Source: JBAIYU01 sp036763085 (GTDB lineage: Bacteria; Bacillota; Negativicutes; DSM-1736; Dendrosporobacteraceae). From it: DNA of 57,766 nucleotides. Position 1 is the stretch's first letter, and each line of letters begins with the position of its first letter. The translations under genes were made by a program, and so were the position numbers. Of the stretch, positions 22,482 to 31,373 are shown piece after piece. The notes under the pieces are model-generated. The model ran no database searches. It saw nothing but the letters and a program-made list of their open reading frames with translations, and had not been told where the DNA came from. The DNA is taken from assembly GCF_036763085.1 (NCBI RefSeq), contig NZ_JBAIYU010000002.1, positions 1 to 57,766 on the forward strand, read 5' to 3'.

Positions 22482-22763
22482 TTACGCCTCTTTCTTAGTG
22501 CGTTTCATTTCATCCCATTTTTTCATGATACCAGCTTTGCTAAACAAAGCCTTAACAGTATCAGTAGGTTGAGCACCTTTTTTCAGCCAGTCGATAGCTT
22601 TATCTTCATCAATCTTCACAACAGCTGGTTCAGTTGTTGAATCATAATGTCCTAAGTTTTCGATAAAACGGCCATCACGTGGAGAACGGGAATCAGCTAC
22701 AACTACACGATAGAATGGGTTCTTTTTAGCTCCCATACGTTTTAAACGGATTTTAACTGCCAC
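22482..22763 (-). CDS. rpsP: 30S ribosomal protein S16
   Basis: 93 residues starting GTG at 22763 (MAVKIRLKRMGAKKNPFYRV). AAGGAGGTG lies 6 nt before this GTG; the longer frame from 22781 begins within the SD. Typical motifs are 'VVADSRSPRDGRFIENLGHYD' and 'DWLKKGAQPTDTVKALF'. It lies between ffh and khpA. Confidence 0.96.
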   Translation of the reverse strand: MAVKIRLKRMGAKKNPFYRVVVADSRSPRDGRFIENLGHYDSTTEPAVVKIDEDKAIDWLKKGAQPTDTVKALFSKAGIMKKWDEMKRTKKEA

Positions 22764-22797
22764 AGAAATCACCTCCTTCATAGAATATCAGTAAAAT

Positions 22798-24153
22798 TTA
22801 TTTCATAAAGGGCAGTTTAAAGCCGCCGAAGCCCTTCTTTTTACCGCCTTTTTGCATTTCTTGCATCTTTTTCATCATTTTTTTTGCTTCAACAAATTGT
22901 TTCAGCAGCTTGTTAACATCTTGAACTCTAGTCCCGCTGCCCGTTGCGATGCGTTTGCGGCGACTGCCGTTAATAATATTAATATCACGGCGTTCTTTCT
23001 TAGTCATAGAGCGAATTATCGCTTCAATATGTTTCAGCTCTTTTTCATCAAAATCGACACCACTGAGCTGTTTTTTGAGATTCCCCATACCAGGCAGCAT
23101 CCCCAGTATCTGGTCTAAGCTGCCAAGCTTACGTACTTGCTGCATCTGCTCAAGGAAATCATCTAAGGTAAAGTCCTCTTTGCGAAGCTTTTTCTCCATT
23201 TCCTTGGCTTGTTCAATGTCAATTGTGGATTGGGCTTTTTCTATTAAACTAAGCACATCACCCATTCCAAGTATACGCGATGCCATTCGATCTGGATGAA
23301 ACGGCTCTAAAGCATCTAGTTTTTCGCCCATACCAGCAAACTTAATAGGGCAGCCCGTAACAGCTTTAACCGATAACGCTGCACCACCACGAGCATCACC
23401 ATCAAGCTTAGTTAATATGACCCCATCTACTCCAAGCTCATTGTTAAAAGTCTCAGCAACGTTTACCGCATCTTGACCAGTCATGGCATCAACTACGAGT
23501 AGAATCTCATGTGGCTTCACTGTCTGCTTAATAGATTTTAACTCCTGCATGAGCTCTTCATTTATGTGCAAGCGGCCTGCAGTATCTATAATAACAATAT
23601 CTCTAGCATGAGAGTTAGCATATTCAATCGCCTGATCGGCAATTTTCACAGGGCTTACATCTGAACCCATCGTAAACACAGGCAAATCAAGCTGTTCGCC
23701 AAGTACTTGGAGCTGCTTAATTGCCGCCGGACGGTATATATCGCCAGCAACTAACAAGGGACGTTTGTTCTGCTTTTTTAGTAGCAGCGCCAGTTTACCC
23801 GCAGTAGTAGTTTTACCTGCGCCCTGCAAGCCAACCAGCATTACTACAGTTGGCGGACGAGATGAAATGGTAATCCTACTTTGAGTACCACCCATAAGGG
23901 CAGTCAACTCATCGTTTACTATTTTTATAACATGCTGAGCAGGTGTCAAGCTTTGCATGACTTCCTGACCAACAGCTCGTTCTTTTACTTTAGTAATAAA
24001 ATCCTTAACAACCTTAAAGTTAACATCGGCTTCCAGTAAAGCCATTCGCACTTCGCGCATTGCATCATTTACATCAGACTCTGATAACTTGCCGCGACCG
24101 CGCAGCTTTTTAAATGTCTGCTGCAGTCTATCTGCTAAACCTTCAAAAACCAT
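22798..24153 (-). CDS. ffh: Signal recognition particle protein Ffh
   Basis: 451 residues. The N and GTPase domains have G1 'GLQGAGKTTTAGKLALLL', 'DIYRPAAIKQLQVLG', G3 'IIDTAGRLHINEEL' and G4 'TKLDGDARGG'. A Met-rich M domain follows ('MLPGMGNLKKQLSG', 'GSGTRVQDVNKLLKQF', 'MMKKMQEM'). It binds signal sequences and 4.5S RNA, and FtsY is its receptor. It starts 1 nt after ylxM. Confidence 0.97.
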   Translation of the reverse strand: MVFEGLADRLQQTFKKLRGRGKLSESDVNDAMREVRMALLEADVNFKVVKDFITKVKERAVGQEVMQSLTPAQHVIKIVNDELTALMGGTQSRITISSRPPTVVMLVGLQGAGKTTTAGKLALLLKKQNKRPLLVAGDIYRPAAIKQLQVLGEQLDLPVFTMGSDVSPVKIADQAIEYANSHARDIVIIDTAGRLHINEELMQELKSIKQTVKPHEILLVVDAMTGQDAVNVAETFNNELGVDGVILTKLDGDARGGAALSVKAVTGCPIKFAGMGEKLDALEPFHPDRMASRILGMGDVLSLIEKAQSTIDIEQAKEMEKKLRKEDFTLDDFLEQMQQVRKLGSLDQILGMLPGMGNLKKQLSGVDFDEKELKHIEAIIRSMTKKERRDINIINGSRRKRIATGSGTRVQDVNKLLKQFVEAKKMMKKMQEMQKGGKKKGFGGFKLPFMK

Positions 24154-24154
24154 G

Positions 24155-24514
24155 CTACACCTCCTCGGATTCGACGATTAGGTCTGCCAGTTTGGTTAAT
24201 ACTGACTGAATCTCTGGTATATTTCTTATGTCAGCCGATAAGTTATTTACTAACTCAAAGGCTTGTTTTATATTTAGCTGTTCACGCTGATAGCGTTCTA
24301 CTAGCTTAAGTTTTGTTTCATATTCGATAAGTATCTGCTCAGACCTTTTTAATATATCATGCACAGCCTGACGTGATACACCAAACTCTTCAGCAATTTC
24401 CGAAAGCGATAAATCATGTGAATAGTGCATTTCGAGGCAACGCTGCTGCTTTTCTGTAAGAAGTGCACCGTAAAAATCAAACAACATTCCTACTTTTAGT
24501 ACTTTGTCCAACAT
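24155..24514 (-). CDS. ylxM: YlxM/p13-like SRP-associated DNA-binding protein
   Basis: 119 residues. It has a sigma-70 region 4-like helix-turn-helix: 'LTEKQQRCLEMHYSHDLSLS' and 'EIAEEFGVSRQAVHDILKRS'. YlxM of Streptococcus enhances SRP GTPase activity. It starts the ylxM-ffh operon and is 1 nt from ffh. AGGTG precedes ATG. A perfect sigma-A promoter lies upstream at 24559-24587. Confidence 0.92.
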   Translation of the reverse strand: MLDKVLKVGMLFDFYGALLTEKQQRCLEMHYSHDLSLSEIAEEFGVSRQAVHDILKRSEQILIEYETKLKLVERYQREQLNIKQAFELVNNLSADIRNIPEIQSVLTKLADLIVESEEV

Positions 24515-24558
24515 GATTTCACCTACTTTTTCGTCAAGTGAATTACCTTTACAGTATT

Positions 24559-24587
24559 ATTATATTAATAATCAAATTCGTTGTCAA
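24559..24587 (-). promoter_or_regulatory. Consensus sigma-A promoter of ylxM-ffh operon
   Basis: TTGACA (24587-24582), 17 nt, TATAAT (24564-24559). Both hexamers and the spacer are perfect. It drives ylxM, ffh, rpsP, khpA, ylqD, rimM and trmD. Confidence 0.92.
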
Positions 24588-24593
24588 GCTTTT

Positions 24594-25511
24594 TTACTTG
24601 TCAGTAAATAATGCCTGAGCAAAGTCATCTGGATTGAACGGACGGAGATCATTAACGCCTTCACCAACACCGATCCATTTTACCGGCAATTTTAGTTCAG
24701 CTTTCATACCAATAACCACGCCGCCTTTGGCCGTACCATCAAGTTTTGTTAAAACTACACCGGAAACTTGTGTTGCTTCGCCAAAAATCTTGGCCTGACT
24801 GATAGCATTCTGCCCTGTCGTTGCATCAAGCACTAATAGCGTTTCATGAGGGGCGTTAGGAATTTCTCTGGCGATAATTCGTTTAATTTTTTTCAGTTCT
24901 TCCATTAGATTGGATTTAGTATGCAGACGACCTGCTGTATCTATAATTAAAATATCAGCTTTTCGCGCTTTAGCAGACTGCACAGCATCAAACGCTACCG
25001 CGGCCGGATCAGCTCCTTCAGTATGTTTAATTACCTCTGCATTAATACGCTGTCCCCATATTTCCAACTGATCGATGGCCGCTGCGCGGAAAGTATCTCC
25101 AGCAGCCAACATTACTTTATGCCCCTGCTCCCGATAATAATTACCCAATTTTCCAATTGTAGTTGTTTTGCCAACTCCATTAACACCGACTACCATAACT
25201 ACAGTTGGTGCTTCATTAGCTAAAGTATCTTCAATAAAACCATCTGAAAGAATTGCACTAATCTTTTCCTGTAAAAAAGGCTTAAGGTGATCTGGTGACT
25301 GAATCTCCTTACTTTTTATGCCTGCTCTGATTTCAGACATCAGCTTAGATGTAGTATGAACACCCACATCTGCTGATAAAAGGACCGCCTCTAAATCATC
25401 TAAAAATTCATCATCGATTTTCGCGTAGCCCATAACTAATTGCTCAATTTTTTCTGTAAAGCCTTTACGCGTCTTTTCCAACCCAGCTTTTAATTTATCA
25501 AAGAAACCCAT
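24594..25511 (-). CDS. ftsY: Signal recognition particle receptor FtsY
   Basis: 305 residues, NG domain type without a long acidic A domain, as usual in Firmicutes. G1 is 'GVNGVGKTTTIGKLGNYY', 'DTFRAAAIDQLEIWG', G3 'IIDTAGRLHTKSNLM', G4 'TKLDGTAKGG'. It docks Ffh-ribosome complexes at the SecYEG membrane site. GGAGG precedes the ATG. It is 14 nt after smc and is followed by the ylxM promoter. Confidence 0.96.
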   Translation of the reverse strand: MGFFDKLKAGLEKTRKGFTEKIEQLVMGYAKIDDEFLDDLEAVLLSADVGVHTTSKLMSEIRAGIKSKEIQSPDHLKPFLQEKISAILSDGFIEDTLANEAPTVVMVVGVNGVGKTTTIGKLGNYYREQGHKVMLAAGDTFRAAAIDQLEIWGQRINAEVIKHTEGADPAAVAFDAVQSAKARKADILIIDTAGRLHTKSNLMEELKKIKRIIAREIPNAPHETLLVLDATTGQNAISQAKIFGEATQVSGVVLTKLDGTAKGGVVIGMKAELKLPVKWIGVGEGVNDLRPFNPDDFAQALFTDK

Positions 25512-25525
25512 AATTTACCCTCCAC

Positions 25526-28500
25526 TTAACTTACTTTATCAACTAATTTGACTGAAACTACTCTAGATACACCGGCTTCTTCGACAGTTATACCATGAAG
25601 CACATCTGCGGCCTCCATAGTGCCTTTTCGGTGTGTAACAACAATAAATTGTGTTTGCTCTGCAAAATGTTTTAAAAAGCTGCTAAATCGTTCTAGATTT
25701 GCCTCATCAAGTGGCGCATCAATTTCATCTACCACGGTAAATGGCGCAGGACGATAGGAAAGAAACGCAAACAACAGAGCAATAACGGTTAGCGCTCTCT
25801 CGCCGCCTGATAACAATACCAGGTTTTGAAGCTTTTTCCCTGGCGGCTGGACAAGTATCTCGATACCTGTTTCAAGTAAATTATTATTGTCAGTTAGCTG
25901 TAATTTAGCAGTACCGCCGCCAAATAACCGAACAAATGTTATACCGAAGTAATCATTAATCTTTTTAAAAGCTTCAATAAACTGCTTTGACATATTATTA
26001 TCAATATCATTAATTATAGTCGAAAGATATTCTTTGGCTTCGACTAAATCAGAATACTGTTGTTGCAAGAATTGATAGCGCTCTTGCAGTTTAGCATACT
26101 CATCAATCGCGTTAGGGTTTACAGGTCCTATTTCATTTATTTCCAGTTCAAGCTTACTTATCAGCTTTGCCAGCTCAGCTTCTGACTCCTGCCGCCTTAA
26201 CGCCTTAGCTTGCTCAATAGTTAATGAATGCTGTTCACGAATCAATTCCAGGCATTTTTCTACTTCATATCTGTATTTAGTATAAAGCAGATCAGCTTCA
26301 TGCAGCCTTTCTTGTGTCTCATTACATTTTCGGCGCAAATCTTTGATTTCTTTATCTATTATCTGCCCTGCTGCTAATTTTGTTAGTTTCTCAGCATACT
26401 GACTATCACGTTTCTGTTCGAAATCTTGCTTTTCAGCGACTAAGCTATTTTGCAATTCTTGTATCCGATTCAGCTCCTGATTAGCCTGAATAGTTTGCTC
26501 AATTATGCTGTTCTTTTCTGTATTTAACTGATTAATCTGCTTGGACAACTCAGCTAAGTTCTGCTCATACTGATGACTTGACTGTTTTAATAATATAATA
26601 TTCTGCTGAGATGTTTCGTATTTGATTTTAAATGAAGTTAATTCGGAAACTACCTTATCACGTACTAGATTTAATTCAGTCAAATTCAGCTGCATGACGT
26701 TTATTTCTTGTTTTTGAACAATATCAAGATCTTCTAACCGTGCAATGCTTATTTGAGTTTTATATAGGCTGTCTTCAAGAATTGAAATCTCAGTACTGCA
26801 TTTCATAATTTCAGCCTTAGCAGAATTTATCGCTATTTGTAATCTATCTAGTTCGAGTTTAATTTTATCTCGATGCACCGATAATTCTGCCTGCCTTACT
26901 TCCTTTTGACGCCAGGTTTCACTAAGCGCACTTATTTGCTGATCATGTTCATAAATACCTTGAGTTAGCTTACTTATCTGCTCCTGAAATTCAAGACTTT
27001 CTGATGTGAGCGATTTTATCTTATGGGATGTTGATTCTATTTCACTGGAACGGCTTAGAAAACTTGCATCCCTTCTGATATTACTTCCACCGGTCATAGA
27101 TCCGCCAATATTAATCAGTTCACCGTCAAGAGTTACTATTCTAATTCCAAACGAATATTCTCTTGCAATTTTTAATGCTGAATCTAGGTTTTCCGCTACA
27201 ACAGTACGTCCCAGCAAAAAGGATACAACATCATTATATTTAGGCTCACAGGTAATTAACTGAGAAGCAAAACCAAGTGCTCCTTGGGTTTTTGAAGCAC
27301 TTACCTCGTTATTTCTCGGTTGCTGCGATCTAATACTATTTAAAGGAAGGAAAGTAGCGCGTCCTAGATGCTGTTTCTTTAGATAGTTAATAGCTTGCTT
27401 AGCTATCTCATCAGTGTCCGTAATAATGTTCTGAAGAGCTCCTCCTAATGCAGTTTCAACCGCTACTACATACGGAGCCGGAACGCTTATTACTTCAGCC
27501 ACTGCACCGCAAAGACCGCTGCTCCAGCTAAAAGACGTCTTGAGCACACTTTTGACTGCTCGTCCAAAACCTTCATATTCAAGTTGCATGCTTGCTAATA
27601 CTTTAGACCTTGAGTTTAATTCACTTAGCTTTTGTAGCAGCACATCATACTTATGCTTGGTGCTTTGCAGATTATCACTTAGCTGTAGCTTTTGTGCTGT
27701 GAGATTAGTTTTATCACAGTTAAGGTTATCAACTTCCATCTTAAGGCGCGACAGCTCACTAAGCACAGTTTGGTGCTCATATTCAGCTTCAGACAATTGC
27801 GTTGAAAAATCAGCCAGCTCATTTTCATAGTCAGACTGACGGGCTTTAAATCTATTTAGATCTCTATCGATTACCTCGATTTGACTCTTCTTAATACCAA
27901 GTTCACGCAAGTCATCGTTCGTTTTATTCTTAATATCATCAATATTTTGTTCTATTTGTCTAATTTCACTAATTAATTTATGGTCCTGGTCTGCGAGGGT
28001 AGACAACTTGGTTTTTAAATCCCTTGACTGACTCTCTATATCGGCCATTGAGATTTGGAGTTCATTAAGACGATTTTGATTGTCATTTTGGTATTGTACA
28101 GATCGAATAATGTCATTCTCAACACGCGATTCTGCGATTTTAGCCTGTTTAATACGCTCTTCAAGCACTGAAAGCTGTACATTATTTTTATCAATTTTTT
28201 CAGTAACTGCTCTAATACTATTACCAAAATGCTGCATCTGTTCATCAAAAAGTGATAACTCTTCTAAGCTTTTCTCTTTATCAATTTCTTTAAGAGTTAA
28301 TGCAGTACTAAGATCAGACTGCAAGAGAGAAAGTGTTTTTTTCTGGACATCGGCACTGTCAATAAACTGACTATATTTCTCTAATTTATTGGCAAGAAGT
28401 GTCACCTGGCAAGATCTCAATTCAGAATAAATATGATTATACCGTTTTGTTTTCTCGGCACTTTCGCCAAGCGGTGAAAGCTGTACTTCAATTTCATTTA

Positions 28501-29083
28501 TTATATCTGAAACCCTGGTAAGATTCTGTGAGGTATCATCTAGTTTACGCAAGGCTTCCTTCTTGCGATTTTTAAAGCGAGTAATGCCAGCTGCTTCTTC
28601 AAATATCAACCGTCGATCTTCAGGTTTGCTGTTTAGCACTTCGTCGATCTTGTTCTGACTTATTACTGCCATAGCATCTCGTCCTAAACCAGTATCAGCC
28701 AGCAGATCATGAATATCTTTAAGGCGGCAATTTGATTTGTTAATATAATACTCACTATCGCCTGAACGGAATGCTCTACGTGTAATAGTTACTTCCTTAA
28801 AATCAATTGGCAGTTTACCAAGACTATTATCAAAAGTTAATGAAACTTCAGCTACACCTAATGCCCGCCGTGCTGAACTTCCAGCAAAAATAATATCCTC
28901 AGATTTAGACCCACGTAAGTTACGTATGTTTTGTTCCCCAAGAACCCATCGGATAGCATCAGTTATATTACTCTTTCCGCTCCCGTTAGGACCAACTATA
29001 GCGGTAATGCCTTTACCAAATTCAATTTCCAGTTTGTCAGCAAATGATTTAAAGCCATATGCTTCTAGCTTACGCAGTAACAT
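25526..29083 (-). CDS. smc: Chromosome segregation protein SMC
   Basis: 1185 residues. It has N-terminal Walker A 'IVGPNGSGKSNITDAIRWVL', a first coiled coil (about 165-490), the hinge (about 505-660, 'GLCGAVAEVISVPAPYVVAV'), a second coiled coil, and a C-terminal signature 'LLSGGERALTVIALLFAF' with Walker B 'FTVVDEIDAPLDEANL'. Together with ScpAB it condenses and separates chromosomes. The start is ATG 29083 (MLLRKLEAYGFKSFADK); the extension to a TTG at 29095 is not conserved in style. It sits between rnc/spoVS upstream and ftsY downstream, as in Bacillus (rnc-smc-ftsY), here with spoVS inserted. Confidence 0.97.
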   Translation of the reverse strand: MLLRKLEAYGFKSFADKLEIEFGKGITAIVGPNGSGKSNITDAIRWVLGEQNIRNLRGSKSEDIIFAGSSARRALGVAEVSLTFDNSLGKLPIDFKEVTITRRAFRSGDSEYYINKSNCRLKDIHDLLADTGLGRDAMAVISQNKIDEVLNSKPEDRRLIFEEAAGITRFKNRKKEALRKLDDTSQNLTRVSDIINEIEVQLSPLGESAEKTKRYNHIYSELRSCQVTLLANKLEKYSQFIDSADVQKKTLSLLQSDLSTALTLKEIDKEKSLEELSLFDEQMQHFGNSIRAVTEKIDKNNVQLSVLEERIKQAKIAESRVENDIIRSVQYQNDNQNRLNELQISMADIESQSRDLKTKLSTLADQDHKLISEIRQIEQNIDDIKNKTNDDLRELGIKKSQIEVIDRDLNRFKARQSDYENELADFSTQLSEAEYEHQTVLSELSRLKMEVDNLNCDKTNLTAQKLQLSDNLQSTKHKYDVLLQKLSELNSRSKVLASMQLEYEGFGRAVKSVLKTSFSWSSGLCGAVAEVISVPAPYVVAVETALGGALQNIITDTDEIAKQAINYLKKQHLGRATFLPLNSIRSQQPRNNEVSASKTQGALGFASQLITCEPKYNDVVSFLLGRTVVAENLDSALKIAREYSFGIRIVTLDGELINIGGSMTGGSNIRRDASFLSRSSEIESTSHKIKSLTSESLEFQEQISKLTQGIYEHDQQISALSETWRQKEVRQAELSVHRDKIKLELDRLQIAINSAKAEIMKCSTEISILEDSLYKTQISIARLEDLDIVQKQEINVMQLNLTELNLVRDKVVSELTSFKIKYETSQQNIILLKQSSHQYEQNLAELSKQINQLNTEKNSIIEQTIQANQELNRIQELQNSLVAEKQDFEQKRDSQYAEKLTKLAAGQIIDKEIKDLRRKCNETQERLHEADLLYTKYRYEVEKCLELIREQHSLTIEQAKALRRQESEAELAKLISKLELEINEIGPVNPNAIDEYAKLQERYQFLQQQYSDLVEAKEYLSTIINDIDNNMSKQFIEAFKKINDYFGITFVRLFGGGTAKLQLTDNNNLLETGIEILVQPPGKKLQNLVLLSGGERALTVIALLFAFLSYRPAPFTVVDEIDAPLDEANLERFSSFLKHFAEQTQFIVVTHRKGTMEAADVLHGITVEEAGVSRVVSVKLVDKVS

Positions 29084-29140
29084 ATTGTTCACCAATCCAA
29101 TATCAAAGTAGGTGTACCCAACAAAAATCCTTCATTCTTC

Positions 29141-29146
29141 ATTATA
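29141..29146 (-). promoter_or_regulatory. Extended -10 promoter of smc-ftsY
   Basis: Minus-strand TGGTATAAT, a TGn-extended -10, about 55 nt before the smc ATG and after the spoVS terminator. The -35 (TTCTAA at 16 nt) is weak. Confidence 0.55.
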
Positions 29147-29176
29147 CCAAATATACCCTACATTAGAATAGCAAAA

Positions 29177-29201
29177 AACCTGTTTGCATAGCAAACAGGT
29201 T
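29177..29201 (-). terminator. Terminator after spoVS
   Basis: Perfect 11-bp stem AACCTGTTTGC with a 3-nt loop, followed by a U-run on the minus strand, starting 14 nt after the spoVS stop. Confidence 0.88.
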
Positions 29202-29215
29202 TTAAAAGTCTAAAC

Positions 29216-29476
29216 CTAGCGTGGCTCTACAATAAAGCGAATTGCGGTTCTTTCTTCCCCTTCGATCGTAATTTCAGCAAAAGCAGGAACACTAATTAGA
29301 TCAATACCATTTGGGGCTACGAAACCACGAGCTATCGCAATTGCTTTTATAGCTTGATTGACCGCCCCTGCGCCAACTGCCTGAACTTCAGCGGAACCTC
29401 TCTCACGTAATACGGCAGCTAGAGCGCCTGCTACAGATTTGGGATTTGATTGTGCAGATACTTTAAGAACCTCCAT
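29216..29476 (-). CDS. spoVS: Stage V sporulation protein S
   Basis: 86 residues, the typical size. The family is an Alba-like small protein with 'MEVLKVSAQSNPKSVAGALA', 'VGAGAVNQAIKAIAIARGF' and 'EERTAIRFIVEP'. In Bacillus subtilis spoVS is transcribed by sigma-H and affects septation and coat assembly. Here too a very good sigma-H-like promoter lies upstream (29513-29542), and a terminator follows, so it is a single-gene unit. AGGAGG precedes the ATG. Presence supports a spore-forming organism, though spoVS also occurs in some non-spore-formers. Confidence 0.96.
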   Translation of the reverse strand: MEVLKVSAQSNPKSVAGALAAVLRERGSAEVQAVGAGAVNQAIKAIAIARGFVAPNGIDLISVPAFAEITIEGEERTAIRFIVEPR

Positions 29477-29512
29477 TAGTTTACCTCCTTTAGTGTAAGG
29501 GCTTATATCTTA

Positions 29513-29542
29513 AAGTATTCTGCTCATTTCCTAAAAATTCCT
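29513..29542 (-). promoter_or_regulatory. Sigma-H promoter of spoVS
   Basis: Minus-strand AGGAATT (29542-29536), 15 nt, GAATACTT (29520-29513). It matches the Spo0H consensus in both boxes and spacing. Known sigma-H control of spoVS in Bacillus makes this the anchor for reading the similar motifs in the window. Confidence 0.8.
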
Positions 29543-29553
29543 GCTTTGTAAAA

Positions 29554-30603
29554 TTAAAGATAAATAAGCATGTTTTTATTCATAACATATCTCATATTTC
29601 GGTATTCAAGAACTACTTCACCTGTATTTACTCCGTCCTGAACTAGCTCTATATCTATTTTATATTTATTTACCCAATACTTTACATTAGTATTTTTTAG
29701 GCCACGAATCTTAGAAGTATCTTTAGGGTGATGACTAATTAATATTTTGCCAGCACTAAAACATACTTGGTCTAAACACTGTTCCACCATCGCCTTAAAT
29801 ATGTGACTTTCAACCATTTCGCCAAAAGCCGGGTGATATGGACCTGCCAATACGACATTTTTACTTGCCAGCTCGTCAGTAGCCTGAAGACCTGTTCTGA
29901 TAACCTTTATATCATTTTTTTCAAAGAATAATCTTAAATAGGCACAGTATCGCACTGCTTGCACTATTGTAAGTGGCTTATATAGGTTATATTGATAAAG
30001 ATCGGCAAGTTTGGTATTGGCAATTACTATTGTAGGATATATTCTCACGAAATCCGGTTTAAGCCCTGCTATCTGTTGAGCTGTTTTTATTAAACTGTTT
30101 AAATTCTCGTTTGGGAGGCCGGGCATCAGCTGAATGCCTAATTTTATAGGCGTTTTTCTAATACTGTTAACCGCTTTAATAACGTGCCCCGAAGTATGCC
30201 CCCTATTAGCTGCTATCAAAACGTTATTATCCATAGACTGAACGCCCAATTCAATGGTCGTAACGCCATAAGAATATAGAAAAGAAACTATTTCAGCGCT
30301 AATGCAGTCTGGACGTGTAGAGACACGAATAGCATGTATAGCTCCCTTTTTTAATGCAACGTGAGCCGGTGTGAGCAGAGCTCTTTGTATATCTATACCC
30401 AAGGCAGTAAAACTCCCACCATAAAAAGCTACTTCAATTCGTCGAGGTTTTGTTATTAGTTTTAGATGACGTTCAATCTCTTCACTAATTTGTTCTGGTG
30501 TGAACGGCGTAGTAAAACCAGTAATTTTACGCTGATTACAAAAGACACAATCATGGGGACATCCGTAGTGCGGTATAAAAATCGGAATAATATAATTCTT
30601 CAT
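29554..30603 (-). CDS. Radical SAM protein (Elp3/oxygen-independent coproporphyrinogen-like)
   Basis: About 349 residues. The iron-sulfur motif CxxxCxxC is at residues 12-19 ('GCPHDCVFCNQRKI'), with 'VAFYGGSFTALG', 'IRVSTRPDCISAEIV' and 'TIELGVQSMDNNVL' as in Elp3-like radical SAM domains. There is no acetyltransferase domain, so it is the short form common next to rnc in Firmicutes. The substrate is unknown; a tRNA modification or thiolation-type role is only a guess. ATG 30603 is chosen with GGGGGT upstream; the open frame extends to 30642 but would overlap the rnc stop region. Confidence 0.85.
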   Translation of the reverse strand: MKNYIIPIFIPHYGCPHDCVFCNQRKITGFTTPFTPEQISEEIERHLKLITKPRRIEVAFYGGSFTALGIDIQRALLTPAHVALKKGAIHAIRVSTRPDCISAEIVSFLYSYGVTTIELGVQSMDNNVLIAANRGHTSGHVIKAVNSIRKTPIKLGIQLMPGLPNENLNSLIKTAQQIAGLKPDFVRIYPTIVIANTKLADLYQYNLYKPLTIVQAVRYCAYLRLFFEKNDIKVIRTGLQATDELASKNVVLAGPYHPAFGEMVESHIFKAMVEQCLDQVCFSAGKILISHHPKDTSKIRGLKNTNVKYWVNKYKIDIELVQDGVNTGEVVLEYRNMRYVMNKNMLIYL

Positions 30604-30638
30604 TATTACCCCCATAGTAAACATGGGCGACCCGTAGG

Positions 30639-31370
30639 TCACCCATTAAAATTACCACTATTCAATTCGTCCAAAGCCTGTTTAGCAGCCTGCTGTTCGG
30701 CTTCTTTCTTGCTTTTACCCAATCCAATACCTAGCTGCTTGCTGTTGACCAGCACCTCAATTTCAAAAGTCTTATCATGGTCTGGACCACGTTCAGCAAT
30801 TATTTCATAATTAATTCGACTATCAGAATTTCTCTGCACTACTTCCTGCAATAAAGTCTTATAATCCTTTACATAATCGCCGCTTTCAACTAAAGCAAGC
30901 TGGTCTTTCAGCTGTCCTATAACAAAGGATTTAGCGGATTCAAAGCCGCCATCCAAATAAATAGCACCAATAATAGCCTCAAATGCATCAGCTAAAATTG
31001 AAATACGTTCTCTTCCCCCGGATACTAGTTCACCTTTTCCAAGAAGCAAATACTTACCAATGCTTAGTGAAGCAGCACGGCGGGCAATTGTAGCTTCGCA
31101 TACAATTGCTGCTCGAGCCTTAGTAAGCTCACCCTCAGGCAGATTTGGGAACTGTCGGAATAAATATTCGCTAATAACTAAATCCAACACAGCATCACCA
31201 AGAAATTCCAATCGCTCATTGTGAATTACACTTGTGCCTTTAGTCTCATTAGCAAATGATGTATGAATCAAAGCCTGATTTAATAAACTTAAATCATTCA
31301 AGTCTATTCCTAAAACCTTGCATAGCCCTTTTAGGGATGAAATGCGCTGGTTATCTAATTTACTACACAT
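30639..31370 (-). CDS. rnc: Ribonuclease III
   Basis: 243 residues. The RNase III domain has the signature 'NERLEFLGDAVLDLVISEYL' and the second acidic block 'DAFEAIIGAIYLDGGF'; the C-terminal dsRNA-binding domain is 'DYKTLLQEVVQRN', 'IGLGKSKKEAEQQAAKQALD'. It processes rRNA precursors and degrades duplex RNA. It starts 3 nt after the fabF stop, so it is part of the fatty acid operon, as in many Firmicutes (acpP-rnc linkage). Confidence 0.96.
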   Translation of the reverse strand: MCSKLDNQRISSLKGLCKVLGIDLNDLSLLNQALIHTSFANETKGTSVIHNERLEFLGDAVLDLVISEYLFRQFPNLPEGELTKARAAIVCEATIARRAASLSIGKYLLLGKGELVSGGRERISILADAFEAIIGAIYLDGGFESAKSFVIGQLKDQLALVESGDYVKDYKTLLQEVVQRNSDSRINYEIIAERGPDHDKTFEIEVLVNSKQLGIGLGKSKKEAEQQAAKQALDELNSGNFNG

Positions 31371-31373
31371 AAT

